Shown here: positions 10,721 through 19,802 of the stretch, one piece after another
Numbering within the stretch: the first letter of the stretch is position 1
Layout of the letters: each line of letters begins with the position of its first letter
Source of the DNA: an uncultured Microbulbifer sp.
GTDB lineage: Bacteria > Pseudomonadota > Gammaproteobacteria > Pseudomonadales > Cellvibrionaceae
Direction of reading: 5' to 3'
Length of the DNA: 64,000 nt
Assembly (NCBI RefSeq): GCF_947504145.1
Contig: NZ_CANNGQ010000002.1
Coordinates: 682,001-746,000 of the forward strand
Notes under the pieces: generated by a model
What the model was told of the DNA's origin: nothing
The model's database searches: none
Seen by the model: only the letters and a program-made list of their open reading frames with translations
Position numbers and translations under genes: made by a program

Positions 10721-11620
10721 TCAGTGCTTGTCTGTCGCCTTGCGTACACTGCTGCGGATCTGGGTCTGTAGCTTGCTGCCGGTATAGCGGCCCTTGCTCA
10801 CATGGCGGATACGGTAAACCCCAGGGATCTCGAGAGGCTCCCCTTGGGTGCCCAGCAGCCAGCGGAAGGCGCGGTCTTCGTGGGCTTTGCACCAGCGTTC
10901 AGCGGGCTTTTGGTAATAACTCAGGCTGTCGCAGTAACCGCCCGCGCGGGCCATATCGCCGTGGGCAATCTGCAGTGGCCCGGTGGCGCGGTCGCGCGTC
11001 TGTTCCACAAAGCGGCTGTCGTCGATCTCGATCACGCGCAGTTCCGCGGGATCGAAATTGAGCATGGGGTCGTCGTCGGCGAGCAGAGAAGTGATGCGCT
11101 CGCGGGCCGGGAATACCAGGCTGTCGCGGCGGCCTTGCAGCAGCTCGGTCAGGGTGTCGATGCAGTGCTCGCGGAACATCAGGTCGCAGTCAGTAAACCA
11201 GATCCAGTCTGCTTTGGTGGCCAGCGCCGCCTCGTTGCGGCCGATGGCCCGGCGGTAAAGGGATTCTTTGGGGAGCTCTTTCCAGTTCCAGGTGATTCCC
11301 GGGACCTGTTGCTTGGCGAAGAAATCGAGCACCGCGGCGGTGCGGGTGTCTTCGCGGTTGTAGTAGACGGTCATGGTGACCGTGGCCTTGGTGGGTGGGT
11401 AGAGCACCAGGGAGCTCAGCTGATACACCAGGAAATGGGAGTACTGCCAGCAGTGGCTGACAACCTCGATGTCCAGCACGCCGGTGCGCGCCGCACGCTC
11501 GCTTTCCGAGGGCAGCGGTTTCTGGAACAGGGAGGCCGGTATCCAGCCGCTGGCCGCGAGGCGCAGGAAGCGGCTGACAATCGGGTCGGACCAGTGTTTT
11601 TTTGGGGTGGTAGCGTTCAT
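10721..11620 (-). CDS. Glycosyltransferase family 2 protein
   Basis: GT-A-like sequence with TKADWIWFTDCDLMFREHCIDTL. Confidence 0.75.
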   Translation of the reverse strand: MNATTPKKHWSDPIVSRFLRLAASGWIPASLFQKPLPSESERAARTGVLDIEVVSHCWQYSHFLVYQLSSLVLYPPTKATVTMTVYYNREDTRTAAVLDFFAKQQVPGITWNWKELPKESLYRRAIGRNEAALATKADWIWFTDCDLMFREHCIDTLTELLQGRRDSLVFPARERITSLLADDDPMLNFDPAELRVIEIDDSRFVEQTRDRATGPLQIAHGDMARAGGYCDSLSYYQKPAERWCKAHEDRAFRWLLGTQGEPLEIPGVYRIRHVSKGRYTGSKLQTQIRSSVRKATDKH

Positions 11621-11644
11621 TGCTTGGCTCTTTGGTACAGGCCT

Positions 11645-12520
11645 TCAGGCCTGCGTCTGGCTGGTGTTGGTGTGGTCATCGGCGGCGTATCCGCTTTCGG
11701 TCAACTGGCGAATTCCCCGCGGGGTTTCCACAATGCCCTCTTTGGCAACGCGCACGCGCAGTGCCTTGTTGCGGGCGACAATTTCTGGATCTGCGTAGCC
11801 GCGGGGGTGGTCCAGGTGGATGCAGATCGCATCAAAGCGCACATGCCGCGGCTTGATACCGGCATTTTCCAGGCGCACGCCAAACTCGCGATCGAGCCCT
11901 CCCCAGGCCATGCGCTCATCGAAGCCATTGACCTTGAGGATGTCGGCCTTCCAGGCGGAGGCGTTGGAGCCCTTGAGGTTGCAGGCGGTGGGCGTGAGGC
12001 GATTGAGTACCGGCGCCCAGCGCGCGCTGGCGCGCAGTTTCAGGGTTTTGCGTCGGGTCTTCAGGCCATTGGCCTTGAGCCAGGTGTAGTCGAAGCAGCG
12101 GCCGGAGAGGATATCGTCCCGGGTGATCGATTCGCTGGTGCTCATGGGCAGCTTGAAGTAGCTGCCAGACAGAAAGTACCCGGGCTCCGCACGCTGCTTG
12201 TGCACCGCGAGAAAATCCGCCCGTGGGATGCAGTCGCCATCGGTGAAGACGATGTAGTTGCCGCGGGCCTGCAGTATGGCCTTGTTGAGGATGCGGCACT
12301 TGCGGAAGCCGTCGTCCTTCTGCCACACGTGGCGGATATCCAGCCCGGTTTCGCCGCGCAGGCGGGCGACCAGTTCGCCCGTTTCAGGGCCGGAGCCGTC
12401 GTCCGCCACAATTACCTCCAGTGGCGGTTCGCTCTGGCAGCTGTAGCCCCACAGCACCTTTTCCAGCCAGGCGGGAGAGTTGTAGGTGGTCATGATCACG
12501 GAGATTTTCATGGCGGTCAT
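11645..12520 (-). CDS. Glycosyltransferase family 2 protein
   Basis: MKISVIMTTYNSPAWLEKVLWGYSCQSEPPLEVIVADDGSGPET; FTDGDCIP; GGLDREFGVRLENAG. Confidence 0.9.
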   Translation of the reverse strand: MTAMKISVIMTTYNSPAWLEKVLWGYSCQSEPPLEVIVADDGSGPETGELVARLRGETGLDIRHVWQKDDGFRKCRILNKAILQARGNYIVFTDGDCIPRADFLAVHKQRAEPGYFLSGSYFKLPMSTSESITRDDILSGRCFDYTWLKANGLKTRRKTLKLRASARWAPVLNRLTPTACNLKGSNASAWKADILKVNGFDERMAWGGLDREFGVRLENAGIKPRHVRFDAICIHLDHPRGYADPEIVARNKALRVRVAKEGIVETPRGIRQLTESGYAADDHTNTSQTQA

Positions 12521-12564
12521 GGTGGGTAATTCCAGTGCAATCTAACGGTGTCAGAGTATGGCGA

Positions 12565-13251
12565 TCAGAGCTGGTAGCCGTAGCGATTGGCGGCCAGTGT
12601 CAGTTCTTCGCGCAGGGTATCGGGCAACAGGTCCAGGGTGATGTCTTCGCGCTTCTGCCCGCGGGTATTCACATTCCGGGGCAGGCTGTTGAAGGTCTCT
12701 TGTACCTGGTCTTCACGGTAGCTGAATTCGACACTTTCCAGAATGTGCAACAGCAGAGGCAGGTCGAAATCTTCGATTCGGTACTGTAGATACGTCTTGC
12801 CCTCAGAGCACGATTCTACCAGCGCGTTCCAGTCGATCCAGAAGCGTGCCAACCAGGCTGCCTGCTGTTCCAGGGGCAGGGCGGCAAACTCCGCCTTGTT
12901 CATTTTGGGGATATGCGGCAGGTGGCGGCTGCGAAATCGGCCGTGAACCCAGCCTTTCTTCTGCCGCGAGCGGATGAATTCCAGCGGGTGGCGCACCTGG
13001 TGGAAAACCTGGGTGCTGTCGGCGAGGTGCGGCAGCCACGGAGCCGCCTCCCAGGCCGCCTCACCCACGGCGGAGGCTTTCCACTGTGGCTGGCGCAGGC
13101 CACTGCGGGCGAGGAGGCCCGCGATCGGCGACGGTTTGCTGCCGGTAAAGACCTGTTCGTGGGTGCACACACAGCCCAGCTGACTCAGCAGTCTGGCGGT
13201 GTAGGTGGTGCCGGATCGGCCACAGCCGGTGATGACAAAACGCTTGGTCAT
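12565..13251 (-). CDS. Sulfotransferase-like protein
   Basis: MTKRFVITGCGRSGTTYTARLLSQLG (PAPS-binding-like P-loop) within ORF 12565..14094; start taken at Met at 13251, since upstream extension is antisense to the 13444 CDS. Confidence 0.7.
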   Translation of the reverse strand: MTKRFVITGCGRSGTTYTARLLSQLGCVCTHEQVFTGSKPSPIAGLLARSGLRQPQWKASAVGEAAWEAAPWLPHLADSTQVFHQVRHPLEFIRSRQKKGWVHGRFRSRHLPHIPKMNKAEFAALPLEQQAAWLARFWIDWNALVESCSEGKTYLQYRIEDFDLPLLLHILESVEFSYREDQVQETFNSLPRNVNTRGQKREDITLDLLPDTLREELTLAANRYGYQL

Positions 13252-13443
13252 ACAGGTCTCGAAGTCTACGCTGAGCCGAATCCATGGCGTAAAAACGGCG
13301 CATTCTAGGTTGTTTTTCCGGCGACTGCACCCCGGGTGTCCGCGAGTGTAAGCAGAATGGTGTGCCCCGGTAGTATGCGCTGCAAGCCGTCGTGGCATGG
13401 CGACTTCTGGTATGCTGCGCGAAATTTCTACGGATGTCGGGAA

Positions 13444-14343
13444 ATGCACATTTTTGTTTTCTCCTATAACCGTGGCCCTTTTCTTGAGAACTGTATTCGT
13501 TCTATTGAAACCTGCGCGCCACAGTGTGGATTGACGATCATTGACGATGGCAGCGACGACGCAGATACGCGCCGGATACTGGCGGAAATCGGCGAGCGCC
13601 ACCGGGTGTTGGATAAAACCGCGAACTCTGGCCACAAGCTCGGTGGGCTCTATGCCAACATGCAGGCGGCGTTTGAAATGGCCGCTGATGATGAGCTGGT
13701 CTGCTTCCTGCAGGACGATACCCAGATGGTGCGTCCGCTGAGCGATGCGGATCTGGATGAGCTGCGCAATAGTTTCGATCAGCAGCCGGATCTGGGCTTT
13801 ATCTCTCCGGCGTTTGTCCGCGGTATCTCGATCAAAAAAGCCGCCAATCGGGATTTCCGGTTCGACGCCGAGCGCAATTTCTGGTTCTGGTACCCGCGCA
13901 AGCGCTCCACCGGCACCTGGTTTTCCGCTCTGCTGATTGCCGACCCGCGCCGTTTGCGCAAGGTGGGCTGGCAGTTTGATGTGGGGGAGTCGGTCAACAA
14001 CCGCAAGGCGGCAGATATCTTCTGTCGAATGGCCCGCATGCGTGCACCGTTTTCCATGTGGTTGCCCAATGGGCGCGCTTATCGCGGCAAGCAAAAATCA
14101 TTGGCGCTGCGTTTTGGTGAGTGGTCGCGCCGCTGCGGGCTTTATCCGCTGGCGATCATGAGCGAGCAGGAAGTGCAGGCACTGAAAACGGCGGAGCCCG
14201 CGCGTCTGCCGGTGGCCGAGGATTGCCTGAAAACCACCCGCGGTGCGATCAAATCGCCCTGGGCCTACGATCCCATGCAGGGTGCGGGCTGGCTCAAGCT
14301 GCTCGACCGGTTGGAGCGCAAGTTGCGCGGGCTGTTTTCCTGA
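13444..14343 (+). CDS. Glycosyltransferase family 2-like protein
   Basis: MHIFVFSYNRGPFLENCIRSIETCAPQCGLTIIDDGSDDADT; CFLQDDTQMVRPL. Confidence 0.8.
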   Translation: MHIFVFSYNRGPFLENCIRSIETCAPQCGLTIIDDGSDDADTRRILAEIGERHRVLDKTANSGHKLGGLYANMQAAFEMAADDELVCFLQDDTQMVRPLSDADLDELRNSFDQQPDLGFISPAFVRGISIKKAANRDFRFDAERNFWFWYPRKRSTGTWFSALLIADPRRLRKVGWQFDVGESVNNRKAADIFCRMARMRAPFSMWLPNGRAYRGKQKSLALRFGEWSRRCGLYPLAIMSEQEVQALKTAEPARLPVAEDCLKTTRGAIKSPWAYDPMQGAGWLKLLDRLERKLRGLFS

Positions 14344-14454
14344 GTTGGAGCCCGCTGCCGGATGCTGTGGGATCCTGCCGCCCGGCATTAAAATAAGAAA
14401 TTTTGTAATTACTAAAATAGTACAACGACTAATCTGACGCTGGCTGTAAGTGTA

Positions 14455-15213
14455 TTGGTGCAGCACCGTCTACTGAGGGGATTTCCGGTGGGGTATCGGC
14501 AATTCAAAAGCAAGCTCGCACGGGTCATCTATGACGATGCACTGGTGGGGGCCGATTGCGAGAAGCTCTTTCATCTGGACTGGCTGCAGGCCAACAGCCG
14601 CTGCGCCACGGTAGAGCGCGGCAAAGCAGTCATGTTTGAATACCGCGGTGTGGAACTGGTGTTCAAGCAGTACCACCGCGGTGGTCTCGCTGGACGGGTG
14701 GTGGAAAAATCCTATCTATACAGCCGCTTGGCCAATACCCGGGTATGGCGCGAGTTCAATATGTTGCGGGATATGCGCAAGCTGGGCCTGCCGGTGCCGC
14801 GGCCGGTGGCCGCGCGCTGTGTGAGTGTGCCACCGCTGGCTTACCGCGGCGCCCTCATTACCGAGCGGGTGGCGGATTCGCAGAATCTCACTGAGGTACT
14901 GTGTGAGCGCCCGCTCGACAATGAAATGTGGGAAAAACTGGGCGGTTTGATTGCACAGTTCCACGCAAAAAACGTGTACCACGCGGATCTCAATGCCAGC
15001 AATATCCTGCTGACCGGAAGCGGTGCGTTTTACCTGATCGATTTCGACAAGGGGGTGATTCGCAAATCCCTGCCCCGCCAGGATGCGCTGTCGAACGTAT
15101 CCCGTCTGCGCCGTTCTCTGGACAAGCTGCAGGGCAAGCACAGCCCTTTCCATTTTACCGATGAAAACTGGCAGGCTCTGGAAAAGGGCTACTCCGCGGG
15201 TCAGTCAGCCTGA
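14455..15213 (+). CDS. kdkA: 3-deoxy-D-manno-octulosonic acid kinase
   Basis: YRGVELVFKQYHRGGLAGRVVEKSYLYSRLANTRVWREFNML; VYHADLNASNILL; YLIDFDKG: KdkA/WaaP kinase fold motifs. Confidence 0.88.
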   Translation: MVQHRLLRGFPVGYRQFKSKLARVIYDDALVGADCEKLFHLDWLQANSRCATVERGKAVMFEYRGVELVFKQYHRGGLAGRVVEKSYLYSRLANTRVWREFNMLRDMRKLGLPVPRPVAARCVSVPPLAYRGALITERVADSQNLTEVLCERPLDNEMWEKLGGLIAQFHAKNVYHADLNASNILLTGSGAFYLIDFDKGVIRKSLPRQDALSNVSRLRRSLDKLQGKHSPFHFTDENWQALEKGYSAGQSA

Positions 15214-15228
15214 ATCACGCCCCCGGGG

Positions 15229-16257
15229 TTACACGGAATAGTAATCTCGGTACCAGTCCACAAATTTTTGCACGCCTTCACGCACACTAGTATCCGGGCG
15301 GTAACCGACAGCCTGCTGGAGCTTCCGTGTATCGGCGTGGGTGTCCGGAATATCTCCCGGCTGCATCGGCAGCATTTCGCGAATCGCCTCTTTGCCCAGG
15401 GCTTGCTCCAGTGCGTCGATGTACTCGGAAAGCTGGGCGGGATTGCCGTTGCCGATATTGAACACACGAAACGGTGCATTGCTCGTGGCGGGGGTGGGCG
15501 CTGCACTGGACCATTCGGGATCCGCAGCCGCGATCTGATCGGATGACTTGATGACGCCCTCGACAATATCGTCGATGTAGGTGAAGTCGCGGCTGTGGTG
15601 TCCGTGGTTGAACACTGGAATCGGCTTGCCCTCGAGGATCAGGCGTGTGAATTTGAACAGCGCCATATCCGGGCGGCCCCAGGGGCCGTACACGGTAAAA
15701 AAACGCAGTCCGGTGGTGGGCAGCCGGAACAGGTGGCTGTAACTGTGGGCCATCAATTCGTTGGCGCGCTTAGTGGCGGCGTAGAACTGCAACGGGTGGT
15801 TGGCACCGTCGTCTTCACTGAACGGCATGGTGGTATTGCCGCCGTAGACACTGCTGGTGGTGGCGTAAGACAGGTGCGGGGTTTTGGCGTTGCGGCAGGC
15901 TTCGAGCAGATTGAAAAATCCGACCAGATTGCTCTCGACATAGGCCTCAGGGTGCTCGATAGAGTGGCGCACACCGGCCTGGGCGGCCAGGTGAATGACC
16001 CGGTCAAAATCGTGGCGTTTGAAGCAGTCATCGATCGCGCTTTTGTCGGCGATATTGGCGCGGACAAATTCATATCCCACCTCGCCGCCCTGCTGGCCGG
16101 CAAGTTCCGTCAGCGCTTTCAGGCGGTCCTCTTTTAGGCTGGTCTCGTAGTAGTCGTTGACGTTATCGATACCCACCACAGAATCGCCACGCTCGAGCAA
16201 GGTCTTCGCTACGTGGAAGCCGATAAATCCTGCATTGCCTGTTACCAGATACTTCAT
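15229..16257 (-). CDS. NAD-dependent epimerase, UDP-glucuronate 4-epimerase-like
   Basis: [76 protein letters not shown]. Confidence 0.92.
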   Translation of the reverse strand: MKYLVTGNAGFIGFHVAKTLLERGDSVVGIDNVNDYYETSLKEDRLKALTELAGQQGGEVGYEFVRANIADKSAIDDCFKRHDFDRVIHLAAQAGVRHSIEHPEAYVESNLVGFFNLLEACRNAKTPHLSYATTSSVYGGNTTMPFSEDDGANHPLQFYAATKRANELMAHSYSHLFRLPTTGLRFFTVYGPWGRPDMALFKFTRLILEGKPIPVFNHGHHSRDFTYIDDIVEGVIKSSDQIAAADPEWSSAAPTPATSNAPFRVFNIGNGNPAQLSEYIDALEQALGKEAIREMLPMQPGDIPDTHADTRKLQQAVGYRPDTSVREGVQKFVDWYRDYYSV

Positions 16258-16327
16258 GCCAGTGTCTTCATGAATGTTGTCAGTTTGTAAAAGTCGGTGG
16301 TGGGGGTGACTGTCATTGTAGCCAGCC

Positions 16328-16367
16328 CACAAAAAAGGCCGGCACTATAGCAGTGCCGGCCTTTTAT
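16328..16367 (-). terminator. Rho-independent terminator
   Basis: aaaaaaggccggcac-tatagca-gtgccggccttttatt, upstream of the epimerase and downstream of tolC. Confidence 0.8.
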
Positions 16368-16427
16368 TTCTGCGCCCTGGGTCGGGTTCTTTCCTGCGCC
16401 AGGTGCATGCTCGGGGTTTGGGTCCTG

Positions 16428-17957
16428 CTATTTGCTGAAGCCCGCTGCGCCGCTGTCGAGGATGTGGGCACGGGAAACCGGGCTGGCCGGGTTCAGGCTC
16501 GCATCCAGCTGCTGCAGGTCATCCGGTGCCAGCAGGCCGGCTACCAGTTTCAGGTTCAGGGTGTTAAGGATGTAGTCGTACAGGGCATTGGCGTAGTCCG
16601 TGCGCGATAGTGCCAGGGTGCGCTGGGCCAGCAGCACGTCGACGATATTGCGGGTGCCCACCTCGTAACCGGCCTGGGTGGCATCCAGGGCGCTCTTGGC
16701 GGAGATCACCGCCTGCTCGCGTGCTTCCACCCGGCTGGTATCGGTGGTTACCGCCCGGTGCAGGGTGCGGGTATTCTGAATGGTGTTGCGTTCAGTCAGG
16801 TTGCGGATGTCTTCCGATTGGAATGCCAGATTGCGGGCTTCGCGACGGCTGGCACTCAGGCGGCCGCCACTGTAGATGGGCATCTCAAAGGTGATGGCTG
16901 CAATCTTTGTTTCCGTTTTGTCGTCAATCGGCGTGGCACTCAGGAACGGGGTAATACCAGGAAAGCGCAGTGTGCCGTTGCTGTCGCCATCGACGTACGA
17001 CTTGTCATAGGCGAGAGACCCGTAGAGCTTCGGTAGATGCTCAGCCGCTGATGCGCGGGCGTTATAACGCGAGGCATCCGCAGAAAGACGCGCGGCCTTG
17101 AGGGAGAAATTATTGGCCAGGGCAAAGTCCACCCAGGAAGCGCGATCCACCGGGTCTGGCAGTGCCACGGTAAAGTTCGGTTGTAGCGGTGCCACCACGT
17201 CGTGATTGCGACCGGTAAGTACAGACAGGGCATCGAAATTGCTGAGCAGGTCGTCCTGCGCGGTAAGGCGGCGGGCTACGGCACTGTCGTAAGCTGAGCG
17301 GGAGTCGTACACGTCGGTAATGGCGGTGAGGCCCACTTCAAAGCGCTGTTGGGTCTGTTCCAGCTGCTTGGCCAGGGCCTCTTCTTCGGCGATGGCTGCG
17401 TCCAGTACGTCGTGCGCACGCAGTACGTCAAAGTAGGCTGCGGCAACACGTACCATCATGTCCTGCTGGTTGGCGCTGAATTCGGCTGTGGCCTGTTCGC
17501 TGATGGTTTTGCCCTGCTTGTAGCCGAACCAGGCCGGCAGGTCGAACAGCGCCTGGTCCAGCCGTGCGCCGTAGCCGTGGCTGTCTACGTCTCTGTCACC
17601 ACTGGAAATACCGTTGACCAGGTCGATTTGATCGCACAGTCGGGTACCGTCTGGACAGGTCTGGGCGATGGATTCTGATTCGACGCGAGTTTTGGTGTAG
17701 TCGGCACTCGCGTTCACCTGCGGTAACAGGGCGGAACGACCAAGATTTTTGGCTTCCAGCCCGGCGCGGTAGGCGGCGCGGTCGGCGGCCAGCTGGGGGT
17801 CGTTATCCAGGGCCTGCAGGTACACTTCCCACAGGGTGTCGGCCTGAGCCTGGATGGCAGTGAAGCCGGTACCCAGCCCCAGTACGGCGGCGGCGAGCAG
17901 AGATTTGAGCGGGCGGCCGATCTGGCGGGTTAGGCGCCCTTTTGCACTTCTTGTCAT
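16428..17957 (-). CDS. tolC: TolC family type I secretion outer membrane protein
   Basis: DTLWEVYLQALDNDPQLAADRAAYRAGLEAKNLGRSALLPQVNASADY; start taken at MTRSAKGRL with signal peptide. Confidence 0.88.
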   Translation of the reverse strand: MTRSAKGRLTRQIGRPLKSLLAAAVLGLGTGFTAIQAQADTLWEVYLQALDNDPQLAADRAAYRAGLEAKNLGRSALLPQVNASADYTKTRVESESIAQTCPDGTRLCDQIDLVNGISSGDRDVDSHGYGARLDQALFDLPAWFGYKQGKTISEQATAEFSANQQDMMVRVAAAYFDVLRAHDVLDAAIAEEEALAKQLEQTQQRFEVGLTAITDVYDSRSAYDSAVARRLTAQDDLLSNFDALSVLTGRNHDVVAPLQPNFTVALPDPVDRASWVDFALANNFSLKAARLSADASRYNARASAAEHLPKLYGSLAYDKSYVDGDSNGTLRFPGITPFLSATPIDDKTETKIAAITFEMPIYSGGRLSASRREARNLAFQSEDIRNLTERNTIQNTRTLHRAVTTDTSRVEAREQAVISAKSALDATQAGYEVGTRNIVDVLLAQRTLALSRTDYANALYDYILNTLNLKLVAGLLAPDDLQQLDASLNPASPVSRAHILDSGAAGFSK

Positions 17958-18381
17958 TACTGTTGATTTCCTGTGACAGCTGCGGTCTTCAAGTTTCCGT
18001 GGCGTCGTCGATGATGGATGGCTACGCCCACTGCTTTCCTGTAAACCCCGCTTCCTTTGTATAAGGATCTGAAGCCAGTCTGTAATGTGCTCTGAAGGCG
18101 GTGCTGGCTTGGCCCGGTACAGTGCTCCGTGTTGTGGAGCCTGCCCCGTATCGATGACGGAGTTCGGGCCTGCGGTCGCGAGAGTGTACCTCCCGGCTGC
18201 AGGAGCGTCGAGGCGACGACCGGCGGAAATTGGTATATCTTCGTTAAACGGACGCGAATGTGCGTCCAGTGGCAAAAGGTTCCCGGCTGCCGGTCTGTGT
18301 GCTCTATATCGCGCCACTTCCCGGTTACTCTGACGCATCCGAGCGCGTTGCTGGATGCAGGTGGGGTGAGAAAAGCTCGGG

Positions 18382-19116
18382 ATGATTAGCGAATTTGGAA
18401 GGGGCATGGGACAAGAATCCCCGCAGGGTGTCATTAGCAAAGTATCCGGACGGGACGACCCTCGTCACCGGACGTTGGCGTGGAAGCGCGCCTGCCACCA
18501 GTGCGACCTGTTGCTGACCCGCGCGCACGCGCCGATTGGGCAGCGGCTTTCCTGCCCCCGTTGCGGGGCCACCCTGCACCGCAATATGGATCGCAGTGTT
18601 GCGCATACCGCGGCCCTGAGCCTGAGCGGCCTGCTGCTGTTTATCCCTACCGCGACGCTTCCGCTGCTGGAGTTCTCCCTGTTTTCGTTCGGCGCGGAAA
18701 ACACGTTGATGAACGGTGTTCAGGCGCTGTTTGCCGCCGGCTATATATGGTTGGCCTCCATCGTGCTGTTCTGCAGTGTGGTGGCGCCGCTGGGTAAGTT
18801 TCTGTTGCTGGCGTTTGTCAGCTGGGGCAGTGCGTGGTCGCGCATGGCGAAGCCGGTGGCCCGGGCCCTGCGCTGGTACCACCATCTACAGGAGTGGGGC
18901 ATGCTGGATGTGTACATGCTCGGTATTTTGGTGGCGCTGGTAAAAATGTCCGATCTCGGCAAGATGTCGGTAGAGCCGGGGCTTTACTGTTTTGTGGCCA
19001 TGATGGTGGTGTCCAGCGCTGCCTCTGTGTCGTTTGATGCGGAAACCATCTGGGCGCGTCTCGCCCGGCGCGCCGCGGATAATGACACTGCAGAAAATAC
19101 GGAGGGCACCCAGTGA
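18382..19116 (+). CDS. Paraquat-inducible protein A (PqiA/LetA domain), first copy
   Basis: CHQCDLLLTRA...CPRCGATLHR zinc ribbon and multi-TM; LLLFIPTATLPLLEFSLF. Confidence 0.85.
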   Translation: MISEFGRGMGQESPQGVISKVSGRDDPRHRTLAWKRACHQCDLLLTRAHAPIGQRLSCPRCGATLHRNMDRSVAHTAALSLSGLLLFIPTATLPLLEFSLFSFGAENTLMNGVQALFAAGYIWLASIVLFCSVVAPLGKFLLLAFVSWGSAWSRMAKPVARALRWYHHLQEWGMLDVYMLGILVALVKMSDLGKMSVEPGLYCFVAMMVVSSAASVSFDAETIWARLARRAADNDTAENTEGTQ

Positions 19117-19802
19117 ACCGTCCGGCGCGGGCTTTGTCTCAGGGGTTCTGGACCTGCCTTGGCTGCCGTCTGCTGGTGCGGGCGCCCAGGGCAAATTCAT
19201 GCCTGTGCCCGCGCTGCGGCGCGCGTATACACGGGCGTGTCGAGAGCAGCATCATGCTGACCTGGGCACTGGTCATCACCGGAACCCTGCTGTTGATTCC
19301 CGCAAATGTGCTGCCGGTCATGACGGTCATCTATCTGGGCTCTGGCGACCCGAGTACTATTGTCGGCGGTGCGCTGGAGCTGTATCACAATGGCCTTTGG
19401 GGCATTGCGCTGATCGTGTTCGTGGCCAGTATTGCGGTGCCGGTGATGAAACTGGTGGGGCTGGTGCTCCTGTGCCTGATTGTGCAGCGGCGCTGGGATG
19501 TATCCCCGCGTCAGGCGATGCGGGTTTACCGGGTGGTGAATGCCATTGGCCGCTGGTCGCTGTTGGACCTGTTCATGATTTCGATCCTGGTAGCGCTGGT
19601 GGATATGGGCGCTATTGCCGAGGTCGCCGCCGGTGCCGGCAGTACCGCCTTTGCCACCGTGGTTGTGGTCACCATGTTTGCAGTGCGTGCGTTTGATCCG
19701 CGGCTGATCTGGGACGTCGTCGAAGAAAAACACATAGCCGAAGAAAAAATTGCCGCTGCCCAAGTGCGCGGGAAAGAAAACTCTCACAGGGAGAATGGAT
19801 GA
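19113..19802 (+). CDS. Paraquat-inducible protein A (PqiA/LetA domain), second copy
   Basis: CLGCRLLVRAPRANSCLCPRCGARIHGR; LLLIPANVLPVMTV; overlaps the previous stop. Confidence 0.87.
   Translation: MNRPARALSQGFWTCLGCRLLVRAPRANSCLCPRCGARIHGRVESSIMLTWALVITGTLLLIPANVLPVMTVIYLGSGDPSTIVGGALELYHNGLWGIALIVFVASIAVPVMKLVGLVLLCLIVQRRWDVSPRQAMRVYRVVNAIGRWSLLDLFMISILVALVDMGAIAEVAAGAGSTAFATVVVVTMFAVRAFDPRLIWDVVEEKHIAEEKIAAAQVRGKENSHRENG

Noticed and set aside
10802-12529. 575-aa + strand ORF
   Set aside because: Antisense across two GT2 genes; Ala/Gly-rich with no motifs.
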